Origin: Ziziphus jujuba
Lineage: Eukaryota; Streptophyta; Magnoliopsida; Rosales; Rhamnaceae
Direction of reading: 5' to 3'
NCBI RefSeq assembly: GCF_031755915.1
Contig: NC_083386.1
Location: 8,494,001-8,558,000, forward strand
Length of the DNA stretch: 64,000 nucleotides
How positions within the stretch are numbered: position 1 is the stretch's first letter; every line of letters starts with the position of its first letter. A model generated the notes under the pieces. That model saw only the letters and a program-made list of their open reading frames with translations, was not told the origin of the DNA and did no database searches. This document shows positions 37,791-46,972 of the stretch, one piece after another. The translations under genes were made by a program, and so were the position numbers.

Positions 37791-40026
37791 TAAAAAATTA
37801 AAAAAATATTTAAAAAAAAAAAGACTCGGGAAAAAGACTGAAAATAAAAATTTTGGGGAAATTACACATGGTGCTTGGAGGCTAGTTTCGAATTCAGCAG
37901 TCAGGAAATTGAGTTTTTCTTCTATAAACGAATTTTTTAAAATGATAGAATGCTTGCTGATTAATATTTATCACCACAACATTACACTCAAAAGATTTCA
38001 GCCAGTTCAAATACTGTTAGTAACATACAATATAAAAATCTTCAATACCTTATAATATTCATATTAATAATTCTTAAAGTATTTTATGTATATAGGCAAA
38101 CTTACAATAATAAACATTATTTTGTTTCCTATTGATACAACTTGGTTGCAACAAACATCATATGAATGTTGCATAATTGTTATAGATAGATGATGTGCCT
38201 AAAGCATGCCGAATTAAATATTTTTTTCAACCAATAAAAGGGGTTAACTGGGAAAAATCTAAAAACCACAAATAAGTTGAGAAACCTACTACCTTTTTCT
38301 CAACCTCATCTTCTTTCTGTAAATTTTTCTCTTTTTCTCTCAAGATATATAATATATTATTTACAGCTTAAAAAAAAATTTAAAAATTTAAAAATAAAAA
38401 TAAAAATTAAAAATTAAAAAAAAAAAAAAAAAACTATTTTAAAAATTACATATCTTATGTTTATCACATATTTGAGTTTAAAACTAACTCATTCCCAAAT
38501 TCAATGAATCAAATTAAAATTCTACTCAAATCACAAACTAAGGCATCCTTATTTTTCAACTGAAATTACATTAACACTAAACGCATCAAAAGGACTAATA
38601 CGTAATTAAGCCAAAAAAATAGGTTAGAAGGAGATACATGTAACCTGGAATGTAGATAAAACACATAAACAAATATGGTGTCTATGCACTTCAATCTACC
38701 TGAACGTAAAGCCATGAACCATTCTTATAGAGGTATCATCATGAACTATTCTTAATATAGGATTATAACAGGCATATAACAGCACTAAATGCAAGATCAA
38801 AGATAATTTTTCCAAAGGACTGGAATATAGATACAATTAATGAACAGTCATGTACTAACCCTTTCTGCAACTGATGACCTAGCTCGCTTACTGAGAACAT
38901 TCTTACTCCGGTCCTCCACTCTCTGATTTGCATGGTCCACAGGGTTTCGTGGAACCTGAGATCCCATCTTCAACAAATTCAACCCACTTGATCTCTCATT
39001 TGAAATCATCTCACTCCAGTGTTGCTTCTTTGAGTTCAAAGCTTCAATGTACTTGTTCAATTTGTGTATAGATTCATCAAACCTTTTTGTTCTTATCCTG
39101 ACCAAATATTATTGCATATTAGTAAAGAGATACCTTTTTCCATGATAATAAACAAAAATGCCATTCTCAGTCATCCAGTAGAGTAAAGATAACACTAAAA
39201 AATGCCTTGACACCAATACACATAAGTACATATATCCAAGAAAACAATTGGATACTGATTAATCTTATTATTGCATATATCCAAATATCATAGCATATTA
39301 GTAAAGATACCTTTTTCCATGATAATAAACCAAAATTGCCATTCTAAGTCATCCAGTACAATAAGACAACACTAAAAAATGCCTTGAGAACAACAAACAT
39401 AAGTAGATATATCCAGGAAAACAATTGGATACTGATTAATCTTCAACGAAAACTAACATTCTACTTATCTTTCAAAAAAGATATGTATTTTTTTTTTTTT
39501 TTTTTTTGACAAATAAACCTATGACATTTTACAAAGAGAATCTAGAGACAAGATTTGGACTGTTCAAAGACCTGATAGCATTTGGTAATTTTCAATTTTA
39601 CCTGGCCTTGTTACAGGCATCTTGCACACTTGCTTTAAACCGTCTTAGCTCCTCTGTAGCCACTTGAGGAGCAGGCTTTGAATGAGCAGCTCCAAATGAA
39701 TTGTCTTCTGCTGTGCTCCCAAAAGATATTATTCCCAAAGCCCTCCTTAACTCTCCTAACCGAGTGTATTTATGATTTTCTATTGTAATAGGATCTAATG
39801 ACAAACAATGAGAAAGCGAAGGCATATCCGCCATTAATGTAGCACCTCCCCGGGGTGTACTAGCACCAGAACTAAACATCCTACTCTCACCACCTTCACG
39901 GAAACTTCCCGACCTATCCAAACTTGCATTGGCATAATTTCCTCTATGCCCACTAGGATAGCTCCCCGCAAAAGCCAAATCTTCTGAACTAGCTGAACTC
40001 GACTCGAATCTCAAATTTGCTGCCAT
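24536..40026 (-). CDS. large plant-specific nuclear protein (At2g19390/At4g29790-like), 15 exons
   Basis: Minus-strand exons: 40026-39602, 39097-38860, 36930-36656, 35260-35096, 34949-34164, 33970-33876, 32083-32021, 31932-31844, 31700-31635, 30166-29552, 28712-28638, 28456-28386, 28276-28219, 26955-26703, 25239-24536. All have GT-AG borders and join in frame to 1325 residues. From memory it resembles the Arabidopsis At2g19390/At4g29790 family. The protein is Ser/Arg/Lys-rich and mostly disordered. Landmarks are DRSGSFREG near the start, KRPVPTGASSPPMTQWVGQR, SESEESGAGENRE, ESDDDREEVLAAANFAC (~663), NFWKKMQPLFAP, EQVAMDRLVELAYKK, GKRSERERDK and the end GLDIPMDDLSELNMHL. No catalytic domain is seen; a chromatin or transcription role is inferred only from its composition. 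Introns carry transposon debris. Confidence 0.88.
25388..26480 (+). mobile_element. degenerate Copia-type LTR retrotransposon 3' part, in intron 14
   Basis: Inside the intron between exons 14 and 15, opposite in orientation to the gene, lies an ORF remnant (25388-25726). A purine-rich AGCTGGGGAGAA near 26165 resembles a polypurine tract. The following ~300 bases contain TTTATATACC, TGTAACCCTATAAACA and GTGAATAATACAGAATATTCC, typical of an LTR promoter/R region. No reverse transcriptase or integrase domain survives and no matching 5' LTR was found. Confidence 0.45.
28990..29366 (+). mobile_element. LINE 3' fragment with poly(A) tail, in intron 10
   Basis: In plus orientation, antisense to the host gene, the sequence reads ESIDHSFLHCDALFNYG, which resembles the zinc-knuckle (zf-RVT) region of plant LINE ORF2. 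It then has a short open stretch ending in QLKKKKK, encoded by ~33 consecutive A residues at 29325-29357. The terminal poly(A) and 5' truncation are the usual form of non-LTR insertions. It lies in the intron between exons 10 and 11. Confidence 0.5.
32590..33650 (+). mobile_element. mixed LTR/LINE-like debris in intron 6
   Basis: Three pieces are visible. One is TCTATAGGTCCGGAGTTCAA with TTGCCACCCC at ~32640-32670, a phrase common at plant LTR ends. One is a copy of the zf-RVT-like phrase KSIDHSFLHFQEPVKLW near 33068-33130. The last is CTAACAGCTTAAACTTTTGG with a nearby GAGTTGATGATTT at ~33580-33612, typical of LTR interiors. Each piece is short and broken. The unit borders are unknown. Confidence 0.35.
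35724..35797. repeat. perfect 37-base tandem duplication
   Basis: 35724-35760 is repeated exactly and immediately at 35761-35797. It starts AACACACTTATATCAAGTCA. It lies in the intron between exons 3 and 4 of the large nuclear-protein gene. Perfect identity suggests a recent event. Confidence 0.95.
37738..37820. repeat. (TA)n and A/T low-complexity in intron 2
   Basis: A (TA)n run of about 19 units near 37752-37788 is followed by A-rich sequence. Other A/T-only runs occur near 38370-38440 in the same intron. Confidence 0.8.
39102..39443. repeat. 163-base tandem duplication in intron 1
   Basis: Copy 1 is 39102-39264 and copy 2 is 39281-39443, with a 16-base spacer and about 90% identity by eye. 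Both start CCAAATAT and end TTGGATACTGATTAATCTT. The left copy begins only four bases from the splice acceptor of exon 2 (first exon base 39097). Confidence 0.9.
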
Positions 40027-40849
40027 TACTCAATGCAAGACTAACCAACTCATGCCTACTAAGTTTCTTCTCAACAACTTGTTATTTATGTCCTACTAAA
40101 ATCAACCTAAATCAGAGACATAATACAACCATAAATAAGCTCGGCATCCTATCTGCAATAACCCGAACTAGAATTACTTACAAACTTAGAAGTTTATTAA
40201 AACTTTCCTCTAGATACAAACAATAAAAATTCCATGCCAGGGTTAAACTTAGTGCAGAACTAAGATAACTCGTTTACCCCAAACAAATAACACTCTGTCT
40301 GATAGCCAGGAAAACAAAGACATAAACTTTAAACTGTATGCCACTAAGTAGCTTCAGTTTCACAAAAAACAAACAAACATAACGAACAAACAAACAAAAA
40401 AAAAAAAAAAAAAACTGGATTAGAATACAAGCCAAAATACAGTTGACCAAAAAGTTTCTGTATTCTAGCATTCCAAAAATAGTAAGCCTTTCGAAATCAA
40501 ATTGTTTCATTATCCTACATTCCCCAGCAAACGAAAAGAGAGCTCAACAACAGAAGCAATTTGACAACTTAAAAAAATAAATACATAAATAAAGGACCCC
40601 AATAGGAAATCAACCGCTTTAACTCACAAAACCCAGAATTGAATCAATTCAAAAAATAAAAACCCCAAAAAAAAAAAATTCAGCTGAAGAATCAAAAGAC
40701 GAAAATTGACAACTCAAAACCCCAATTCAACCCAGCAAAAACTAGGGTTTTCCGAAATTTCCACGGGTAATTGAACCAATACCCAATGAAACATACAAAA
40801 TTCGAACAGTGAAAATCCAATTGCAATCGAAATCCAAGCAAAAACCTAC

Positions 40850-40910
40850 CGGCATTGAGCGATCGAGCAAGAGATCGCAACGTAGAGAGAGAAAGACAGA
40901 GGGGTTTTAG

Positions 40911-40955
<45 letters not shown>

Positions 40956-41045
40956 CGAGTAAGAAGGATTTGTGGCAGGAGGTGTCGTCGTGGAGATTCT
41001 GTGTGCTCGAGAGAGAAAGAGAGAGAGAGAGAGAGAGACCTCTGG
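40850..41045 (-). promoter_or_regulatory. probable 5' leader exon of the large nuclear-protein gene
   Basis: On the minus strand a donor CAATGCCG|GTAGGT sits at 40850/40849, followed by a long stretch without coding potential up to the ATG at 40026, as expected for a leader intron. The leader holds long CT runs (GA on the plus strand, near 40925-40952 and 41018-41038), common in plant 5' UTRs. Transcript start and the intron acceptor are not fixed. Confidence 0.45.
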
Positions 41046-42169
41046 GGGCCCCGCAGAAATTTAGGGCCGCGGGGAGGCTGGAGTGAGGTGGGTTTGTGTA
41101 CTTCCCGACGCCAGTGGCTCTAAAATCAGGGCCCTTTATCAGGTTTTTCTAAGGTGTCCAGTCTCTGATTTATGGGTCCCTCATATTTATGGTCTAATGG
41201 TGGAATATACTCACTCCCCTCTTCTTCTTTTTCCTTTTTTTATTATACATTTTTTGGGTATGATTGAAGATTGATGTCTTTTATTTGGGTTTTCTTATCA
41301 CTCTTTTTTTTTTTTTTTTTTTTCCTCTTTTCTTCTTTTTGCACTTTTTTTTCTGGTAAGGTTGTTAGATAAAGATTTTTGGAAGTTGGATTTTGCTTTG
41401 GATAATTTGATAGGATGGTTTATGGAATGTTTTTTTTTTTTTTTTAATAAAGATCATAAAGCGTTGGATTTTATAGTAGAGTGGAATTTTGGGTTGACTT
41501 TGGATTTTTTGTAATTTTATGATGGGGTCTATTTTTGGTTGGTGAATATACAATGAAATTTGATTGGACCAAGTATTTTGCATAAATCAAATTTTAATTT
41601 GTATGTTATAACATAAGAGTAAATTCAAATATATTGGTATAGTCCCTATCTTTTTAGCTATAGTAATTTTTTTTTTTCAATGATGTCATACAAATAATTA
41701 TGAATATATAAACATTGACTCCAACCGTTATGCTGTGCTTGAGGGGTCAAAATGTAAGGAAAACAATTTAAAAAATACAAAAATGATAAAATAATTTTTT
41801 TTTTATAATAAAGAAGGGCAAATAAAATTTTCTTAATTCAATTTAATCAAAAATCAATTTCAGAGATTGCCGATACACAGAAATCATACTATGGATAATA
41901 ATTTATTATCATAATGAAGATTAAAAAAAAAAAACTTTGAAAATAATAAAATAGCTAGTAAAAATAAATTATAAAAAAAAATAAAACATAAATTTATTAA
42001 TCAAAATTTTATCTTATTTAACAAAATGTTCCAAAATTTATGTAGCCAATATCCATGCATATCATCAAATTTTCCTTGGATATCTTTTTTATTCAGGGTT
42101 TTTACAAAAAGGGTTGGTGAATTTAAAAACTCTCTTTCTAGTGCTTCCAATGTTTCTTCCTTTGGTTTA
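41046..42169. other. intergenic, AT-rich
   Basis: The first ~100 bases are GC-richer and probably belong to the promoter of the minus-strand gene. The rest is T-rich (poly(T) near 41305-41323 and 41431-41445) without a supported gene. Confidence 0.5.
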
Positions 42170-42173
42170 AGAG

Positions 42174-42738
42174 GTGATTCCCTTTGATGCTGCCTTCCTC
42201 AAGAAGTTTATTAAAATTAATTCTAATGTTGTTGTGCCGGTGGTAAGAGATCATAATGGAACTGTCCTGGAGACTTGCATACTTCGTTGCTCCATCGATA
42301 TTCTAGAGGTTATGGAAATCCATGCCGTCATCCATCAAGCTGTTTTGCTGGCCACGGAGGAGGGCTAATCAGGCTGGTCAAAGATTCGCTGTGAAAGTGA
42401 TGGTAAAGCAGTTGCTTAAAGCTTAAACAAATCTGTCCAATTGGGCAGCCTAATGGTTGGTGGATAACGTATTGAATTTGAGTCACAATTTTTGGATTTG
42501 TCTTCTGTTTAGACTCCAGAGTCAAATTCTTCGGCTTACTTGGTTTGTAGATGGGGCACTAGGAACATTGTTTCTGGTTTTGTAAATCCGGTGGATTTTT
42601 CTTTTCGGTTTGTAGACATTGTGAATCAAGAGAATGGCTAGAAGGGTTGCATCTTGACTTGTGACCAGTTTCTAGCTTTGTCTTTTTGGTTGGTAAAACT
42701 CATCTATCAGCCAAAAAAAAAAAAAAAAGAAAAAAAGG
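42174..42738 (+). mobile_element. LINE 3' end: decayed RNase H domain plus poly(A)
   Basis: The first 64 codons read VPVVRDHNGTVLETC and then a helix-like stretch ending in VLLATEEG, which matches the start of plant LINE-type RNase H (…VRDHNG…, then …A…L…A…G). Further on, in shifted frames, come ESDGKAVA and NKSVQLGSLMVGG. The element ends in an A-rich tail at about 42713-42738. Stops and frameshifts show it is dead. Target-site duplications were not recognised. Confidence 0.6.
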
Positions 42739-42839
42739 AAAACTCAAATTTTCTTGTTTTTTGGATGTCTATTCTCCTAGAAAGTATTGCATCTAATGTA
42801 ACAATTACATGCCATGAGACCAAATTCTTGAATTTGCAG

Positions 42840-43278
42840 GCTACTGAATACTCAGCAGCTCTAGTACACATGCTAGTACACCGAAACACAGAGTCGCTTA
42901 TCATCGAGAGATTGAACATCCCAGCCACAGCCGTCGAACAGAAAGTGCCGAAGCACATCTTCACCTGTAGTTTTCTTAAAATATTACCCCGTAAATTATT
43001 CTTCTTTGATTATACAATTAGGCTTCTTTATGGTTTTTTATACTGAAAGATTGACGCTTAAGACAAACGATTTCAGTTTCAAATCTTCCCAACCAGAATA
43101 AACAAATAAATAAAAAGCAGCTCTAGATTGTTTATTTGGATTATGAAACAAATATAACTTGACCAGGTTTGCGGAGGGACTGATTGCAATTGCAAAAGCT
43201 GCTAACAAGATTAAGAAGCCAATTTTGCCTATCCATGCAAAAGAAGACATTAATAATTCCGGGACTTTAACCATGCAG
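42840..43278 (+). pseudogene. two unidentified exon-like blocks
   Basis: Block 1 begins after TTTGCAG at 42840 and reads ATEYSAALVHMLVHRNTESL, then IERLNIPATAVEQKV, with a more GC-rich, codon-like composition than its surroundings. Block 2 (43168-43278) lies between ACCAG and GTAAAT and reads FAEGLIAIAKAANKIKKPI, then AKEDINNSGTLTMQ, fully open for 37 codons. Both look like real conserved exons, but block 1 has no clear donor and no start or end of a gene was found. They probably are a relic of a duplicated gene next to the LINE. I cannot name the family. Confidence 0.4.
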
Positions 43279-44144
43279 GTAAATAATCATTGGTTCACTT
43301 CTATTCATATTAGCTTCTTTTTTTTTTTAAATAAATATGGGCAACAATTAAAGCTGTTTTAATGTCCATTAGGGAAAAATTTTGAAATACCTAAAATTAC
43401 TTCTAAGAGAATAAAAACACTTCCTTTGGTGCTTGATGAAAAACAGAGAAGCACATTTTTGTTGGTCCTTGTTTCTAAAAGATCATCTATTCAATGAATC
43501 TGGAAGAAACACCAATAAAATAATTCCTTAGAAGTAACTTCCTAGAACACAAGCAAAAGAAGAATCGCTTGGCAAATTTTATTTATATTTATTATTATTA
43601 TCTTTGCCTTGCATGTTTAAATGTCATTCATTTGGTGTTTTTATAACGATCTATGCAATCACAAAGGTTTTTCAATGCGCTGAAACTGAAATGTCAGGGG
43701 TCTCTCTGAAGCTTCATAACTATTCAACAGTTAAGATGATACTTGCCAAATCCCTTGCCACACTGAAGCTTCATGCCAATTGATATTATCCTACATTTTT
43801 CCTTCGTTCAAGATGAACAAAAACAAAATATAAACGAAACCCATCCACTTTAACACAAGGTTGTTTATCATTCATATTAGAACAAATTATCAAAGTTCAA
43901 CACATTTAAAATTGCAGAAAATAACTTGTAACCCAAAGAGGAATATAAAACATAAGTTCCTGGTTTCGGTTTAAATCCAAAACCAAACAATATTTGATGT
44001 CATTTGAAGACTGAAATTCATCAAATTCTACTCGGTACAAGAAATTTATTACATCAAAAATATCAAACTAAGCGAAGCAGCAGCTCATTCACATCTAATG
44101 GAACATAAAAAACAGACTGAGCATGACAAAAACAAGCAGACAAC
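43279..44144. other. intergenic; right part is COX5C 3' UTR
   Basis: No gene is seen. The last ~100 bases before 44145 should be the 3' UTR of the minus-strand COX5C gene. Confidence 0.5.
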
Positions 44145-44339
44145 TTATTCTTCCTGTGCCACAACACTGATCTCACCTTTATCAAGCAGGTCATAAAAAG
44201 TTCTGACTTTTCTCTGCTCATTCCAGTGGTGCATTTTCCAGAGACTACCAGCAGCCAAAGCAAGAACCATACCAATACACAGCTCCTTCACAACGCTGGG
44301 TCCTTTCAGGGTTGCATGAGCAATCTTGTGACCCGCCAT
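44145..44339 (-). CDS. COX5C: cytochrome c oxidase subunit 5C
   Basis: A single coding exon of 64 residues starts MAGHKIAHATLKGPSVVKEL and ends EISVVAQEE. The start is at 44337-44339; an ATG two codons upstream is less likely because the plant family begins MAGHK. The protein has one membrane span (CIGMVLALAAGSLWKMHHW) followed by a charged matrix or intermembrane tail. It is a small nuclear-encoded subunit of mitochondrial complex IV, restricted in this form to plants. Length and motifs are exactly those of the family. A spliced leader lies upstream (44351-44729 intron), the usual arrangement for plant COX5c genes. It is divergent to the ACR-type gene at 46973. Confidence 0.97.
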   Translation of the reverse strand: MAGHKIAHATLKGPSVVKELCIGMVLALAAGSLWKMHHWNEQRKVRTFYDLLDKGEISVVAQEE

Positions 44340-44350
44340 TTCCAATTACT

Positions 44351-44729
44351 CTGCCAACAAATTTTACCCCAACAAAACAAAACAAAAATTACTTTCATTC
44401 TCATTTCTTTCTGTAACCAAAAATTATTGTTATCAACGAGCATCTTTGCCAAATGAATCTTTTATAAAATTACGGCAAAATTTACTAGAAATCTGCCCAT
44501 ATCTACAATATTTCTGCATTCTTATTTAACCAATCAACCTCGAATTGAAAAAATATAAAAGTAACATAAATTGTATAACTCGGAATGAAACCAGTGGTCC
44601 AAAACCCTAGGGAAAGTGATTTGGAGGAGAAATCGAAATAATAATAATAAAAATAATAATAATAAAGAGGAATGACGGATCGAAAATAAAAATTGAATAG
44701 CTAAAACACAAGAAGATTGAGATCTTTAC
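44351..44729 (-). promoter_or_regulatory. COX5C: leader (5' UTR) intron of COX5C
   Basis: On the minus strand, donor CTCAG|GTAAAG lies at 44730/44729 and acceptor GGCAG|AGTAATT at 44351/44350, eleven bases before the ATG. The leader exon runs from about 44860 to 44730. In Arabidopsis, COX5c leader introns are known to enhance expression strongly; the same role here is inferred. Confidence 0.7.
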
Positions 44730-45032
44730 CTGAGAAGAGAGGCTGAGGAGGATGCGATATCGATTTCGATTTCAATGTAAAGCGAAAAATGAACAAATCA
44801 GCGACTGGAAATTTCTTTTTCAATCTTTGCTATAGCTGTGCTGTGTAACCCTGATAATGGGTTCAATCTCTATTTTGCCCTTCAGGGGGAGTGGGGTCCA
44901 CTCTTTGTTTTCGATCATCCAGCGTGTACAAATCCAAGAATTTAGTACCGTGAGCAAAGTAGAATCCTTTACTTTTTTTTTTGTTTTTTTTTTTGCTGAA
45001 AAAAGTAGAATCCTTTACTTAAGGATACATAT

Positions 45033-45034
<2 letters not shown>

Positions 45035-45079
<45 letters not shown>
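45035..45079. repeat. (TA)n microsatellite
   Basis: About 22 TA units in one uninterrupted run. Confidence 0.9.
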
Positions 45080-45082
<3 letters not shown>

Positions 45083-45189
45083 GTTAAATTAATGAAGTTT
45101 AGGAAAGCAACGATTTTTGGAACAATAATCTGGAATTCAATTCTTTATATTCCAATATCAAAAATTTCTTTTTATGATTTTGAAAAATC

Positions 45190-45732
45190 ATACTCTAAAT
45201 TTATCTGTAAAGTTTCTTACAATTAATTTATATAATTATAACAAAAAATAATTTAAATAAAATTTAGGCTTACAACATATTCAAATTTCCATACACCATA
45301 TGAAAAGCTAGTTACGAGCTCAATGATTATCATGACAGCCGGATCGAAATCAAAATATCATATAAATTAATAAATGTAAATAAGAATAAATTGATGTGTT
45401 AAACATCAAAATATCATATAAATTAATAAATGTAAAATTAAAATGGGAAAATCAAAATCCTATTTTGACCCCAAAAAAAAAATAATCCTATGTATATTCA
45501 ATTAAGCATTACATCATAGCAAAAACTTTATTTAACCCTTTCAATTTTGGTTTTATGATATTTAAAAATGTATACTCTAAAATTATCTGTAAAGTTTTTT
45601 ACAATTTATTTATATAATTAAAATTTATAAATATAATTATAACAAAAAATAATTTAAATAAAATTTTGACTTAGAACATGGATTATGAAAAGCTAGTGAC
45701 GAGTTCCATGATTATCATGACAGCCCGATCGA
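45190..45732. repeat. imperfect direct duplication with nested 32-base repeat
   Basis: 45190-45348 and 45571-45732 share TACTCTAAA, ATCTGTAAAGTTT, AACAAAAAATAATTTAAATA, TATGAAAAGCTAG and GATTATCATGACAGCC in the same order. Between them, 45349-45380 is repeated exactly at 45405-45436. Confidence 0.85.
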
Positions 45733-46972
45733 ACGTACACGCTTGATTGGGCACCAAAACGAAAACCAGAGGATACCTTCATGACAGAACAAGGAAGCAT
45801 CAATCCTATTGAGGATGAAAACGACATTGTTTTGAACTTGGTATGTACAGAAATGTGAGTACTCAGTTCTGCTAGGTCCTATAAATTATCCGTGCGATGC
45901 AAACGAGCTCATTATAAGGTATACCAACTAAATCTCCACTAAATTACCCCAAAAAAAAAAAAAAAAGTAGTATTCACTAAAATCATATGTTACTAGCATT
46001 TATACATTTACACATGTTAAGTAAAATTATATTTTTTTGGGACATTTACACGTCAAAGATATTCACTAAAATTGCAATTTTTTTTTTTTAAATTGTTATT
46101 CTCTTGCTTTTGTCTACTTCTTCTTCAATTGTAAATCGACAATAAAGTTGGAATAGTACTTTAGGATGATCAATAAGCTAGAATTTTCTAATGATGTATA
46201 CTATAAATGTGTTCCTATTATTAACATTCCTATTAAAACAATAAAGGAATTGTTTTTGTCACTATAAGGACATAGAGTCATTTTGTTGGAGCAGAATGAT
46301 TTTATTTTTTATTTTTTTGTTCTATTTGTCCAATAGTTGCCTTTATTCACAAGCTATGCCTAACAAGTACTAATTGTTGTATGATCCTCAAATCACCAAG
46401 TTAATAAGCAATGGTATAAGATATAACACTGTAACAATGTAAAGTTATATGTTTTTTATTCAATTATATGATAATTTTTCTAAAAATAAAATCTCAATAT
46501 TTTCTTTCTTATTGCTTTTCAAGAAAAAAAAAAAAAGAGAGAAAAACAATTAAAAAACCAAAACCTTTTTTGTTTTCAACTTATTCTATATTTTACAATT
46601 CTAAAAACAAAAAATCCCAACAAGAAACAACACAGAAATATATTATTGGCATCCTATAAAATAAATAAATAACCCACCTCAAAAAAATATCTTCCAAAAA
46701 CCTTCTCTTTCATATGCAATCCGACGTGGATTTCCGATATTGACGTTGAGGTGGGTCCCATTAAATACGTAACGGTTTCACTTTTTACTTCCCCCAACAA
46801 ACCCCGGCCGGTCCACCGGTTCAGTCCCTCAAAATCTCCCCAGCCCAACCTTGCTTCTTCATCGCCATTTTTGGCCTTCCTCTTCAGACTTCTCTGAACC
46901 AACAGCTACTCGGCCCCTCTGGTCCTCCGGCCTTCGCAAGCCAAAGCAACCTCTCTCTCTCTCTCAGCTCCA

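Larger units (their letters stand above)
44870..46972. other. intergenic between divergent COX5C and ACR-type genes
   Basis: No gene is seen. It holds a (TA)n run near 45035-45079, an imperfect direct duplication (45190-45732) and poly(A)/(T) tracts. The last ~270 bases are GC-richer, with TGACGT and CT-repeats near 46951-46966, and should be the promoter and leader of the downstream gene. Confidence 0.5.

Noticed and set aside
46654..46902. 82-codon minus-strand ORF upstream of the ACT-domain gene
   Set aside because: It falls in the GC-richer promoter and leader of the plus-strand gene and shows no domain.
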